The notes beneath the pieces were generated by a model that saw nothing but the letters and a program-made list of their open reading frames with translations, was not told where the DNA came from and did no database searches. The translations under genes and the position numbers were made by a program. A DNA stretch of 64,000 nt, from NCBI RefSeq assembly GCF_030122845.1, contig NZ_CP126084.1, forward strand, positions 1,364,001-1,428,000. The letters are read 5' to 3'. Source of the DNA: Paenibacillus woosongensis. GTDB taxonomy: Bacteria; Bacillota; Bacilli; Paenibacillales; Paenibacillaceae. Positions 1-8,803 of this stretch are shown here, one piece after another (within the stretch, counting starts at the first letter, position 1; each line of letters starts with the position of its first letter).

Positions 1-1
1 C

Positions 2-1240
2 GAAAAGACTCTCGTCGTAGGAATGGACATCGCAAAGCGCACTCACTACGCCTGTATGGTAGATGAGCGAGGACTAGTTCTAAAGAAGTCTTTTCCCGTT
101 TCTCAATCAAGAGATGGCTTTGAAATCTTCTACGAACGAATACTCGATGCAATGCGGAAATTCAATAAAACAAACGTCATCATTGGGATTGAACCCACAG
201 GTCATTACTGGCTTAATCTAGCATATTTTCTTGATGAACGGGGAATCCCCCTCGTCATGTGCAACCCGATGCATGTCAGGCGCTCCAAGGAACTTGACGA
301 CAACTTACAATCAAAGCACGATGCAAAGGATGCTCTTGTTATTGCCCGATTAGTTAAAGATGGACGTTATAGCTATCCACGCATCTTGAAAGATGCAGAG
401 GCAGAGTTACGAGTTGGCGCTACGCTCCGCGCTAGTCTTGTGGAGGAACTGAATACCGTAAAAAACAAACTCATTCGTTGGACAGATCGGTATTTTCCCG
501 AATTCGTACAGGTTTTCCCATCCTTCGGAAAAATGGCACTTGCTGCATTGGCATGTACACCATTTCCGAGCGATGTTGCAAATAAAGAGCCAGAAGAGTT
601 ACTTAATTTATACCGCCAAGTTGAGGGGATGAAATCTCCTCAGCAGCCAAAAGCCAAAAAGCTGATTGACTTTGCTCGGATCTCTATTGGCGTAACGGAA
701 GGACAAACGATGGCCCGTATCGAAGTCGCCACACTCGTCCAACGTTATCATCAACTGGAGAAGGAACTTGATACGCTACAAGAAAAGCTAACAGAAATTG
801 TGCAAGCATCGGCAGAGTATGAATGGCTCAAAACAGTTCCTGGACTTGGCGATACAACACTTATCGACTTACTATCTGAAATCGGAAGCTTCTCTCACTA
901 TCAACATCCACGCCAATTAATTAAACTCGCGGGATTAACATTGAGGGAGAATTCTTCTGGCCAGCACAAAGGTCAAAAACGTATTTCTAAGCGTGGAAGA
1001 CGTCAGTTAAGAGCCTTACTTTTCCGTGTGATGATGCCGATGATTCGGCATAACGAAGCATTTCGTCAATTGCACGAGTATTACACAACAAGACAGGTCA
1101 ATTCATTGCGTAAGAAACAGTCAATCGTAGTTTTATGCGGCAAATTGCTCAAGGTGTTGCATGCGATCAGTACGAAACACGTGGCGTTTGATGCTAAGCA
1201 AATGATGAAGGATATTCCCGAACTTGAGCTAGCTGTGTAA
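2..1240 (+). CDS. IS110-family DEDD transposase (5-prime end outside window)
   Basis: DNA recombinase that moves the insertion sequence. The frame is open from base 2 and reads VVG just before the Met at 23; family members begin a few residues before this VGxDxAK motif, so the true start is upstream of the window. Counting from the Met at 23, the RuvC-like DEDD residues are D2, E57 (IGIEPTG), D100 and D103 (KHDAKDA). The C-terminal transposase_20 domain follows (VPGLGDTTLIDLLSEIGSF, then AGLTLRENSSGQHKG, which carries the serine expected of the family). About 405 residues is a normal length and no internal stop is seen, so the gene looks intact apart from the window edge. Confidence 0.93.
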   Translation, partial: EKTLVVGMDIAKRTHYACMVDERGLVLKKSFPVSQSRDGFEIFYERILDAMRKFNKTNVIIGIEPTGHYWLNLAYFLDERGIPLVMCNPMHVRRSKELDDNLQSKHDAKDALVIARLVKDGRYSYPRILKDAEAELRVGATLRASLVEELNTVKNKLIRWTDRYFPEFVQVFPSFGKMALAALACTPFPSDVANKEPEELLNLYRQVEGMKSPQQPKAKKLIDFARISIGVTEGQTMARIEVATLVQRYHQLEKELDTLQEKLTEIVQASAEYEWLKTVPGLGDTTLIDLLSEIGSFSHYQHPRQLIKLAGLTLRENSSGQHKGQKRISKRGRRQLRALLFRVMMPMIRHNEAFRQLHEYYTTRQVNSLRKKQSIVVLCGKLLKVLHAISTKHVAFDAKQMMKDIPELELAV

Positions 1241-1590
1241 CGCATTTTGTTCGCTGGGTATTTAGACAACAGGATGACACGGAGAAGCCGGCAAAATAAT
1301 CACCATTCGACCTTAGAGTCCCTAAAGGAGCTTCGCTAGCCTCCGCCTTATGACTAGACCGAACGAAGGAATGTAGGCGCACAAGATGCCAAGAGACATG
1401 GGAGGGTACGTCATCATAAGCAATGCGGAGATCCAAATGTGCATCGAATATAGAATGCATGACCACAACCAGTATTATCCAGTGGTGACCGCGTAGCGTA
1501 CTCAATGACTGTTAGAGAATCACATTATTAAGAAACTTTGTTAATACAACGTGTCGAATAATATTTTTTGACACCTATACAAAGGCTCAA
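1241..1590 (+). other. non-coding right end of the IS110 element, candidate bridge/seek RNA region
   Basis: This stretch follows the transposase stop directly and has no convincing gene on either strand. IS110-family elements carry a structured guide RNA in one long non-coding end: upstream of the transposase in the IS110 group, downstream in the IS1111 group. The long 3-prime gap fits the IS1111 arrangement, but the left end cannot be seen, so the assignment is inference. No fold was computed. Confidence 0.35.
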
Positions 1591-1681
1591 ACCGTTGGTG
1601 CATCAATATTTATAGAGGGAGGTTTACCTTATCCATATCCATACCTTTGTAAACATTAGTGAATTGGATTTGGAGGCCGAT

Positions 1682-1879
1682 ATGAACAAATTATATATTG
1701 TGATAGATTACGTTCGTCATACTTTGTTAAGTCTCAGCTTACAAGATGAGGATGTCAATCGTTTTCCGATCTTATATTATGATAGTGCTTTCTATAAAAA
1801 ATTCAATGTTGAGGATTTTATAAGGTCACAGCATCCGGGAGTCGAGTTTATTCAAAAGTCGTATCCAGAGGAGAAATAA
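1682..1879 (+). CDS. small protein of unknown function ahead of a glycosyltransferase
   Basis: A 65-residue protein not recognised by family. The start is the ATG at 1682, preceded five bases upstream by GGAGG at 1672-1676; an upstream TTG at 1664 is in frame but lacks a site. The sequence is mixed hydrophobic and acidic (RFPILYYDSAFYKKF in the middle), with no signal peptide, Cys pair or membrane segment. It ends two bases before the glycosyltransferase start, so the two genes are almost certainly translated from one message. It could be a partner or acceptor peptide of the enzyme, or the remains of a longer gene cut by the neighbouring insertion sequence; nothing seen decides this. Confidence 0.55.
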   Translation: MNKLYIVIDYVRHTLLSLSLQDEDVNRFPILYYDSAFYKKFNVEDFIRSQHPGVEFIQKSYPEEK

Positions 1880-1881
1880 AC

Positions 1882-3087
1882 ATGAGAAAAATTTTTTTTG
1901 CTTTTAGCGCAGGGATCGGGCCTCTCATCAGATGTCTTCCGATAGCTAATGAACTTAGAAAAAGGGGGAACGAAACTAGTTTTTATGCAATAGATAAGGC
2001 AAGTGATATTATGACTAAAAATCATCACATAAAATTGGATTTAGAGGCTATTAAGCCTCCAAAAGATGAACTTCTTGTAGAAAAGAACTCAACTTATCCA
2101 ACGTTAAGCGTCTATTACAGTTTTTTAGGATATCAGGATTCAGAATTTGTGGGACGTAAGATTGAAGCCTGGCTACACATGATACGATCCTATCGACCCC
2201 ATGTGATCGTCTCCGACTGTTGTCTGGAAGCAAGCATTGTCTCCAAAATTACAAAGACCCCCCTGCTCTTTATCAACCAGTCTGTGTTTCAAGCCGATAA
2301 CCGCATTCGATTCTGGGAAGAAAACTTTGCCGAGAACGAAGTAGTTATTGCTAATATAAATAAGCTTTTTAGACAATATCAAGTTCCCCAAATTAACAGA
2401 GTGGAGGAGTTGTTCCAAGGGGATATAAATATATATCCAAGTATACCCGAGTTAGATCCTTCCGATGGACAAGACATCATTTATACTGGACCTATCATAT
2501 GGGATGGCTATAATCGTGATCTGAATTACGAGAAGCGGCAGCAACGTCAAAGCTCGGATCAAAAAATTGTAACGGTATATACCGGGAGAATGAGTGATCT
2601 GGGAGGTGGAAATTCGGGAATTATCATCTTTAGAATGCTCATGAAGGTATTCAGGAATTTTGATTGTCTTGTCCGCCTCACAACCGGGGGGTTAGATGAT
2701 ATACCAATTCGGGATTTGCAGGACGTTCCAAGCAATGTACAAATATACAATTGGATACCTGTTTTGGATTTATACCAGGATACTGACTTAATTATACATC
2801 ATGGCGGTCACGCTAGCTGCTTGTCTTCTCTTATCTACGGAACTCCTACGTTAGTTATGCCTACGCACTCTGAGAGAGAGTATAATGCGAGGAAATTGAG
2901 TGAGCTGGGGGTCTCTGAATTTATTGATCCACGCACATGTACTTATCCTGAACTTCTAGCCAAGTTACAGATGATGTTGGAGAATGCAAATTATACAAGC
3001 GCAGCCAAGAAAATTTCTGAGGCCCTTCGACAGAGGGAATATAAAAAAGAAATTTTGGCAGCTGATTTAATTGAGAGTTTATTGTGA
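1882..3087 (+). CDS. GT1-family (MGT/UGT-like) glycosyltransferase
   Basis: A 401-residue glycosyltransferase of the GT-B fold, likely using a UDP- or dTDP-sugar on a small molecule, lipid or peptide. The N-terminal Rossmann half opens with the glycine-rich FAFSAGIGPLIRCLPIANEL, typical of macrolide-type transferases. The C-terminal nucleotide-sugar half carries IIHHGGHASCLSSLIYGTP, followed by ARKLSELGVSEFID, the usual donor-binding region with the HGG motif. GAGGAG lies just upstream of the ATG. It is cotranscribed with the 65-residue gene before it; no export, acceptor or sugar-nucleotide gene is nearby, so the substrate is unknown. Placement next to an insertion sequence suggests an accessory segment. 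Confidence 0.85.
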   Translation: MRKIFFAFSAGIGPLIRCLPIANELRKRGNETSFYAIDKASDIMTKNHHIKLDLEAIKPPKDELLVEKNSTYPTLSVYYSFLGYQDSEFVGRKIEAWLHMIRSYRPHVIVSDCCLEASIVSKITKTPLLFINQSVFQADNRIRFWEENFAENEVVIANINKLFRQYQVPQINRVEELFQGDINIYPSIPELDPSDGQDIIYTGPIIWDGYNRDLNYEKRQQRQSSDQKIVTVYTGRMSDLGGGNSGIIIFRMLMKVFRNFDCLVRLTTGGLDDIPIRDLQDVPSNVQIYNWIPVLDLYQDTDLIIHHGGHASCLSSLIYGTPTLVMPTHSEREYNARKLSELGVSEFIDPRTCTYPELLAKLQMMLENANYTSAAKKISEALRQREYKKEILAADLIESLL

Positions 3088-3374
3088 TGATCTTCTGAAA
3101 AAAATATGAGCTATTAAGACCATAGGTTTTGTAATTATAGTTTTGACTTACCATCCGTAGGGATATCTATTATAGAAGCAAGCTTAATTTCTAAGGCTCT
3201 CGCCATCCTTTGACGAGGGTCGTTTTGCTTGATAGCTCTCATATTCAGCCAGCAGTTTCATAGACCAGGTCAAATATGGAGGCGTTGATTCAGGTAGTGA
3301 TACGAATTATCAGTTACTCGGTTTGATTTCTAAGTAGTCCCCTTAATTTGTGGAAGGAAAAGAGGGTAATTTCG
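3088..3374. other. intergenic stretch, possible gene remnant on the minus strand
   Basis: No complete gene. On the minus strand from about 3310 down to a stop at 3184-3186 there is an open frame of about 40 codons without a start codon (it includes the residues LTWSMKLLAEYESYQ); it may be the tail of a lost gene, but this is weak. The last bases hold the ribosome binding site AGAGGG of the next gene. Confidence 0.25.
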
Positions 3375-4139
3375 ATGGCGAAATGGGATAACATGCTGTC
3401 CATGCTTTGGATGCTGCGCTCCGGAAGGAAGCTCACCGCTGCGCAGATCGCGGACAGTTTAGAGATCAGCGTTCGCACCGTGTATCGATATATCGATGCA
3501 TTATGTGTCAGCGGTGTACCGGTAATCGCAGAATCAGGCCACGATGGCGGGATTCGCATTCTGGACAGCTTTAAGGAGACGCCATTGTTCTTCAACTCTT
3601 TAGAGCTGAAGGCGCTTGTGGACGCATTTAAATTTGCGCAAGGCGCAGGTTATCCGTATACGGAGGAGTTGCAAAGCGCATTGAAGAAGGTGGAGAACGG
3701 GCTGCATGATGAGCAGCGCCATGACTTGTCCCGTCAGACAGGCGGCTTGGATGTGATTGTTCCAGCGCGTCCGCCTTCCATCATTCGGTTGCTGAGGGAT
3801 CTAGAGCAGGCCGCGAAGGAGGGGAGAACGGTCCGCATCGCTTATCGTAAAGCGAATGCTGAGCAAGCATACGAACGTGAGGTTGATCCGTACGGGTTGG
3901 CTTACGACCGGAATGAATGGTACGCTGTCGTATTCTGCCATCGGTCTCAGGGGGTTCGGACGTTCCGTGTAGATCGAATCGAGTGGCTGGCGCAGACCGA
4001 ATTGCGATTTGATCAGCCTCTGCATTTCTCTGCGTCGACTTACCTCCGCGACCAGTCCGAGCGAAGACGGGAGGCGGACGGACCGTTGACGGTCATACCC
4101 GCCCATATAACATGGTCTCAAGTCAAATTCACAATCTGA
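3375..4139 (+). CDS. HTH/WYL-domain transcriptional regulator, C-terminally truncated
   Basis: A YafY/DeoR-type regulator. Residues about 1-60 form a winged helix-turn-helix (TAAQIADSLEISVRTVYRYI), then a spacer, then a WYL domain (VRIAYRKANAEQAYEREVDPYGL, NEWYAVVFCHRSQGVRTFRVDRI) that in relatives senses a ligand or nucleic acid. The start chosen is the ATG at 3375 behind AGAGGG; an upstream TTG at 3348 has no site. At 254 residues it lacks roughly the last 60-70 residues of the usual 310-320, and the final 20 residues do not resemble the family, so the end looks broken. Its stop overlaps the 3-prime end of the convergent gene by 22 bases. It may still bind DNA. Confidence 0.8.
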   Translation: MAKWDNMLSMLWMLRSGRKLTAAQIADSLEISVRTVYRYIDALCVSGVPVIAESGHDGGIRILDSFKETPLFFNSLELKALVDAFKFAQGAGYPYTEELQSALKKVENGLHDEQRHDLSRQTGGLDVIVPARPPSIIRLLRDLEQAAKEGRTVRIAYRKANAEQAYEREVDPYGLAYDRNEWYAVVFCHRSQGVRTFRVDRIEWLAQTELRFDQPLHFSASTYLRDQSERRREADGPLTVIPAHITWSQVKFTI

Positions 4140-4609
4140 TTCACATCCGTTCCCTCAGTATTCTTGCCTAACATTCTGCGGAATAAGAATTTGACCATTT
4201 TAAATTTATTGCCCGAATCCCAATACTCCGCAGTTTCCGCATTTACCTTGATGAGAACCAGATTAGGATCATCAGAAGTGGTTTCAAGCAGTTCCTCGTA
4301 CATCGGATTCCACAGTTGTTGCAATTTCTCCTGATCCTCCACCAATTCAGCCTTACCGCGGATAGAGACAAAGGATTTTCCCGCATAGGCTACGTTCACA
4401 TGTTGATTCTGAAGCAGCTCGTGAAATTTGCCGCTATCCTTTTTTGTCAGGAACCAAAGGGTCCCGTCAAACTCGGCTTCCTGGGTTTTCATGGGCCGAG
4501 ATACGAGTCCCTCTTCTGAAACTGTCGTTAGCATCGCGGTTTCGATCCCTTTGATTAATTCATGGACGGTTTTGATCGCTTCATGATTGTCGGTAACAGA
4601 TGTCGTCAT
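4118..4609 (-). CDS. pyridoxamine 5-phosphate oxidase-like general stress protein
   Basis: A 163-residue single-domain split-barrel flavoprotein of the general stress protein 26 group. The pattern AMLTTVSEEGLVSRPMKTQEAEFDGTLWF and then VNVAYAGKSFVSIRGKAELVED is the family's beta-barrel core; members bind FMN or FAD, and many have no proven enzyme activity. The ATG at 4609 follows GAAGGGATG, an adequate binding site. It is convergent with the truncated WYL regulator. No signal peptide. Function beyond stress-linked flavin binding cannot be read from the sequence. Confidence 0.85.
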   Translation of the reverse strand: MTTSVTDNHEAIKTVHELIKGIETAMLTTVSEEGLVSRPMKTQEAEFDGTLWFLTKKDSGKFHELLQNQHVNVAYAGKSFVSIRGKAELVEDQEKLQQLWNPMYEELLETTSDDPNLVLIKVNAETAEYWDSGNKFKMVKFLFRRMLGKNTEGTDVNQIVNLT

Positions 4610-4851
4610 ATTTTCATCCCTTCAAAAATTTTATCTTTTATTCTGTTACCTTTCCCTAATCCGAAAAAAAGTAGTACTTTGCTGGCATTTTACATAGCGA
4701 CTTGTTAAGGGGCTACCTATGGTATTTCCGGTATTTTATGAACATAAAAGAATAAAGTGGCCTCACCCTCTTATAATGGTTGCAAAGTGAATTTGAAAAC
4801 ACCCGCTGCAAAGGTGTATTATTGGGGTGTAAAAAAAAGGAGGAAAACTTG

Positions 4852-6477
4852 TTGGCTAAAAAAACCTCTCACTTTTGGGCTTTACTCTTATTCTCAATCG
4901 GCGTATTTATGGCGCAGCTTGATAATGGGATTATTAGTTCAGCGCTTACAACCATTAATCGTCACTATGATGTCACCGATAACTGGGGTGCCTGGGGCAT
5001 CACCATTTATACACTTGGTCTAGCGATTAGCTTACCGGTTGTTGGTAAACTTTCCGACAGGTATGGAAGAAGGAAGTTATTTATTATAGAAATCGCCTTA
5101 TTCGGTATCGGTTCCTTATTAGTTGCGCTTAGTCCTTCATTTGGCTTTTATTTAGCTGCGCGTTTCATTCAAGCGCTTGGCGGCGGCGGTATTTTTATTA
5201 TTGGGAACTCACATATATTAAGCACCGTTGAACCAGGCAAGCAGGCGAAATATTTGGGGCTTTTAGGGGCGATGAACGGGGTTGCGGCTGTATTAGGGCC
5301 AAACGTCGGTTCGTTCTTACTCGACTTAACGGGGAATTGGCATATTTTATTCTTAATCAACGTGCCGATTGCTATTGTTTTGTTCATTCTCGCCTTTATG
5401 AGACTAGAGGAATCTTCCGATCCAAGTCCTGGACGGTTAGATTTAATCGGAACCATTATTTTGTCATTGGCCGTGTTATCCCTTATGTACGGTTTAACCA
5501 ACATTGATATTGATTTCTGGGCCAGCTTTAAGCAGCTTGAAGTGTCAGGCTTTATTGGCGCAGGCATCGTATTATTCATCGTGCTAATGCTGTATGAGTC
5601 TGCATTAGAACGAAAGGGCAATGGCGACCCGATTTTACCGATATACTTGATTAAACAGCCTCGCTTTTTAATGGTGCTCTTGATTGGCGCTTTATCAGGC
5701 GGCATTTTGGCAGCGATGATTTTCATCCCGGCCTTCACTGAAAATGTGCTTGGGATCATGGCTGAAAAATCAGGTTACTGGATGACCCCCCTTGCATTAG
5801 CAGCAGGGGTTGGCGCAGGGTTAGGCGGTACGCTGGTTACGAAGCGCGGCCCTGTATTTACCGTTATTATATCGGGGTTAATTGCCGCCATCGGGTTTGC
5901 CTTATTCCCATTATGGATTGAATTGAAGTGGCAATTTGTGGTTTCGAGTATGATTGCAGGTGTTGGGATTGGTGTCATTTTAGGCGCACCATTGAATATT
6001 TTAGCGACTGAAGGTTTACAATCTAATAAAGGTACTGCGCTAGCTTCTTTATCCCTACTGCGCCAGATTGGCATGACCATTGCACCAACCATTTATGCAG
6101 GCTTCATTGCACGTGGCTTTAACAATATGGGGAATCTTTTTAAGAATGATTTCCAGGATGTATTGCAAGACAACATTGCAAAAGCGGACTTATCTCAGGA
6201 GGCACTTGGCGAGCTAGCGCAAGTTGGTCAACAGATGGCTGCGGGCGCTGGTGCAATCGATGCAAATCAAATGAATGAAATTGTCGGCTCGATTCAAGAC
6301 CCAGCATTAAAAGAAGTGATCTTAAACAGTGTATCTGAAATTACAAGGATGGCTGCAGAGAATGGCTACGGCGGGTTATACTGGTCAGCGGCTATACTAG
6401 GTGTATTAATCATTGTGGCTTCTTTAATCTTGGTGCCGTTAAGAGGTAAGACTCCCGCGGTATCACACGTTGAATAG
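4852..6477 (+). CDS. MFS drug exporter of the DHA2 (14-TM, EmrB/QacA) family
   Basis: A proton-driven multidrug exporter of about 541 residues in the cytoplasmic membrane. The start is the TTG at 4852, eight bases after AGGAGG (4838-4843); upstream codons in frame are not membrane-like. Family marks are the first segment SIGVFMAQLDNGIISSALTTI, motif A in loop 2-3 (GKLSDRYGRRKL), motif C in segment 5 (NGVAAVLGPNVGSFLLDLTGNW) and a long loop before the last segment. Fourteen hydrophobic segments fit the length. A TATAAT box lies at 4772-4777, about 75 bases before the start, with no good -35. It stands alone with its own terminator; no regulator adjoins it except the WYL gene upstream. Confidence 0.9.
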   Translation: MAKKTSHFWALLLFSIGVFMAQLDNGIISSALTTINRHYDVTDNWGAWGITIYTLGLAISLPVVGKLSDRYGRRKLFIIEIALFGIGSLLVALSPSFGFYLAARFIQALGGGGIFIIGNSHILSTVEPGKQAKYLGLLGAMNGVAAVLGPNVGSFLLDLTGNWHILFLINVPIAIVLFILAFMRLEESSDPSPGRLDLIGTIILSLAVLSLMYGLTNIDIDFWASFKQLEVSGFIGAGIVLFIVLMLYESALERKGNGDPILPIYLIKQPRFLMVLLIGALSGGILAAMIFIPAFTENVLGIMAEKSGYWMTPLALAAGVGAGLGGTLVTKRGPVFTVIISGLIAAIGFALFPLWIELKWQFVVSSMIAGVGIGVILGAPLNILATEGLQSNKGTALASLSLLRQIGMTIAPTIYAGFIARGFNNMGNLFKNDFQDVLQDNIAKADLSQEALGELAQVGQQMAAGAGAIDANQMNEIVGSIQDPALKEVILNSVSEITRMAAENGYGGLYWSAAILGVLIIVASLILVPLRGKTPAVSHVE

Positions 6478-6544
6478 CTAAAAAGATGATGCGAGGGGCA
6501 TAGCAAATCAATAGTGGAGTACAACAAAATTATATTAGCTTTCG

Positions 6545-6581
6545 GAGCCTTGAAGGATGATTCCTCTGAGGCTCTTTTTTG
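6545..6581 (+). terminator. rho-independent terminator of the MFS gene
   Basis: GAGCCT (6545-6550) pairs with AGGCTC near 6568-6573 with extra inner pairing (AAGGA with TCCT) and is followed by TTTTTT. Confidence 0.8.
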
Positions 6582-6719
6582 TGCCTAAAGGGCTAGATAA
6601 GCTTTTAAGACAGGAGGTAAACGTAATTTGATCTATCAAATGTATTGCTATGTATTGCTTAATCTATATAATATAATGCTTGATACATAATGATTAAAAA
6701 AAGGATGGCCAAGAGAGTA

Positions 6720-8075
6720 ATGACATATTGGAACTTACTAGGGATTGACCCTACGGCGGACGAATCGGTTATAAAGAAGGCTTACGCAAGTCAATTACAG
6801 GTTTATCATCCAGAGGAGGATCCCGAGGGCTACCAGCGTTTGAGGGAAGCTTATGAATGGGCTAAGAAGCAGGCTAAAGTGCTGCAAGCTGAAGAAACTA
6901 GTTGCGATCTGGACGAGGATGAATGGCATAGCGATACATACGATATAGACATTCCAGACGATCCAGATGATGAGATTTCAGTGCTGCAATCATCTTGGCA
7001 AGCCGGCGATTTTGAATCGTCCCCGTTGAAACGTCATCCGGCTCAGGTATTTTTTGAGCAAATGGAGGAGCTGTATAACGATTTTCCGCGCCGGATGGAT
7101 CCCGAGCAATGGAAAATTTTGATGGCGAGCGACTATATGTGGGGCATAGATCATCAGAGTGAGCGGTTGAGTGGGTTGCTGCGTTTTTTAGAAAAGCATC
7201 GGCATTTTCCGCGAAAAGTATGGGATGTCTTGAACCAGTCCTTTTACTTGCTGGAACAGAAAGAAGAGCTTTTTGAACTCTATGATGAGGAAGAAATAGC
7301 TTTTATCATCGGGCAAATTCAGGGAACTGCGGAATTAGGGTATGCCTGCTTTGAGGATCGACAGCTTGATTTTGATATTGAGCACTATCTCACGCTAAGG
7401 CAGGATGCTCAGACCCTACTAATGGTGGATAATCCGGTGGCGGCCAGAGATGATCTGGCGGAGGCGCATGCCATGTTCCAGGATGATCCAGATTTGCAGC
7501 TTCTGCAAGCGAAATGCTATCTGAGACTCGGGCAAAATTCGGAGGCGAAATTTTGTCTGCAGCAAGTTCTTAAGCTAAAACCGGACGAGCATGAGGCTCG
7601 CCTGTTACTTGCACACTTATCTTATAAAGAACAACGTTACGACGAGGCCATAGAGGAGTGTAAGCTGTTGGAGGAGCAAGGAGTATTAAACCAGGATGTC
7701 ATGAGCATCTATGGAAACTCCGCAATTGAATTGGGACGTATTGAGCAAGCCTGGAAGCTATACAACGAAACCGAACCGATTTGGCAGGAATTTTACCATT
7801 TTCAATTTAATTTGATGTTGCTGCGGATGAGAAATAGGCATTTGTTTCCCCAAGAACATAATCCGCGACATGCGGAGTATAAAAAGAGGGTTAGAAAGTC
7901 TCAAATGTGGAACTATGGCATGCTGATGTTTAGATTAAGCTGGCTTTATCTTTTTTTATTCGTGCTTGTTTATTTTATCTTTCGCTTGCCCCCGGTATTT
8001 TTGATTGTGTTGCCCATCATACTTTGCGGAAGCGCTTGGAAGACGTTAAGAACAGCAAGGATGTTTATTACTTGA
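6720..8075 (+). CDS. divergent J-domain (HPE) plus TPR membrane protein
   Basis: A protein of about 451 residues. Residues 1-50 are a J domain (YWNLLGIDPTADESVIKKAYA) in which the catalytic HPD of DnaJ is replaced by HPE (30-32, then EDPEGYQRLREAYEWA), a variant also known from the DjlB/DjlC group. An acidic linker follows, then TPR-like helices (DDLAEAHAMFQDDPDLQLLQAKCYLRLGQ, LLLAHLSYKEQRYDEAIEEC), and near residues 395-435 two membrane helices with a C-terminal cytoplasmic tail. Met codons at 6690, 6705 and 6720 are all possible; 6720 sits behind AGAGAG and matches the usual J-domain start. It is followed 15 bases later by a DUF1266 gene. Likely role: membrane-tethered cochaperone; partner unknown. 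Confidence 0.75.
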   Translation: MTYWNLLGIDPTADESVIKKAYASQLQVYHPEEDPEGYQRLREAYEWAKKQAKVLQAEETSCDLDEDEWHSDTYDIDIPDDPDDEISVLQSSWQAGDFESSPLKRHPAQVFFEQMEELYNDFPRRMDPEQWKILMASDYMWGIDHQSERLSGLLRFLEKHRHFPRKVWDVLNQSFYLLEQKEELFELYDEEEIAFIIGQIQGTAELGYACFEDRQLDFDIEHYLTLRQDAQTLLMVDNPVAARDDLAEAHAMFQDDPDLQLLQAKCYLRLGQNSEAKFCLQQVLKLKPDEHEARLLLAHLSYKEQRYDEAIEECKLLEEQGVLNQDVMSIYGNSAIELGRIEQAWKLYNETEPIWQEFYHFQFNLMLLRMRNRHLFPQEHNPRHAEYKKRVRKSQMWNYGMLMFRLSWLYLFLFVLVYFIFRLPPVFLIVLPIILCGSAWKTLRTARMFIT

Positions 8076-8090
8076 TTGGAGGTTTAATTC

Positions 8091-8768
8091 ATGGCAAGGC
8101 GATATGCTTTTGGGAAGCGAAGAAAAATAGAACAGTATTTCCGATGTCTTACGTCAAGTTGTCTTCAAGACATGCTGCAAAACTATTATGTAGTCTATGA
8201 ATTTGGTCTTGCTGAAAGACTGGTTCGCAAAAGTGTAATCCGTAGTTCCCTACAGCGTTGGAGCATAACAGATGCCGAGAGCTTGAAAGGTAAAATCCGA
8301 TGGTTGATCGAGGATGGAGGTCGAAAGGAATATCGAAGCAGGCATATGCATTTGCTGGCACTTAACGAAACGGCACGTCAACATTATCTTGAAGCCTTAA
8401 AGGAGGAGAATAGCGAGATAAGCTGCGCCCAGTGGGACGTCGTGGCCAAGTGTTTATACCAGATCCCTTCCGGAGATGTGAATGCATACGGTCTGGCTTG
8501 GGCTATTATGCTGAGCCGGGTGGGGTTAGTCAAGGGCTTTTTGTCAAAGGAAGAGGCTTGGAGCATAAAGATAGAAGCGGCAGCCATGCTGCAGCAGACT
8601 TACAAGGGCTGGGAGGAATTCTATATGGCCTATTTGTGCGGGAGTCACTATTATGCGGATCAACCGGGAATCTACCCGTACATCCGTGTTTCAGGAATGT
8701 TGGATTTGTTGTCTTACAGTACCTTATTACATCGGAAAATCAATTGGAATCAGCCTCTACTGCCGTAA
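8091..8768 (+). CDS. DUF1266-family protein
   Basis: A 225-residue cytoplasmic protein whose second half has the DUF1266 pattern: AYGLAWAIMLSRVGLVKGFLSKEEAWSI, then a stretch with GWEEFYMAYLCGSHYYAD, and in the first half WSITDAESLKGKIRWLIEDGGRKEY. The biochemical role of the family is unknown. GGAGG lies eight bases before the ATG and the gene follows the J-domain gene by 15 bases, so the two form an operon. The same two families sit side by side in the Escherichia coli ybeR-djlB / ybeU-djlC region, which supports a functional link. A terminator follows at once. Confidence 0.75.
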   Translation: MARRYAFGKRRKIEQYFRCLTSSCLQDMLQNYYVVYEFGLAERLVRKSVIRSSLQRWSITDAESLKGKIRWLIEDGGRKEYRSRHMHLLALNETARQHYLEALKEENSEISCAQWDVVAKCLYQIPSGDVNAYGLAWAIMLSRVGLVKGFLSKEEAWSIKIEAAAMLQQTYKGWEEFYMAYLCGSHYYADQPGIYPYIRVSGMLDLLSYSTLLHRKINWNQPLLP

Positions 8769-8773
8769 GGTAG

Positions 8774-8803
8774 AAGTCCACCGCACTAGCGGCGGGCTTT
8801 TCT
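8774..8803 (+). terminator. terminator after the DUF1266 gene
   Basis: An imperfect stem AAGTCCACCGC / GCGGCGGGCTTT with loop ACTA begins five bases after the stop codon and ends in TTTTCTC. Confidence 0.6.

Larger units (their letters stand above)
1..1590 (+). mobile_element. IS110-family insertion sequence, right part
   Basis: The element consists of a transposase gene open to the window edge followed by about 340 bases of gene-free sequence, the layout of IS110/IS1111 elements. These insert without target duplication and lack classical long terminal inverted repeats, so the right boundary at about 1585-1590 is a guess placed after a T-rich stretch at 1565-1571, before the next gene's leader. 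The left end lies outside the window. Seen: transposase and gap. Inferred: boundaries. Confidence 0.7.

Noticed and set aside
1194..1505. 103-codon minus-strand frame over the end of the IS
   Set aside because: No ribosome binding site, overlaps the transposase end and the non-coding IS end; composition not protein-like.
8653..8802. Upstream extension of the dehydrogenase fragment
   Set aside because: It runs through the DUF1266 gene and its terminator in another frame and does not resemble the family.
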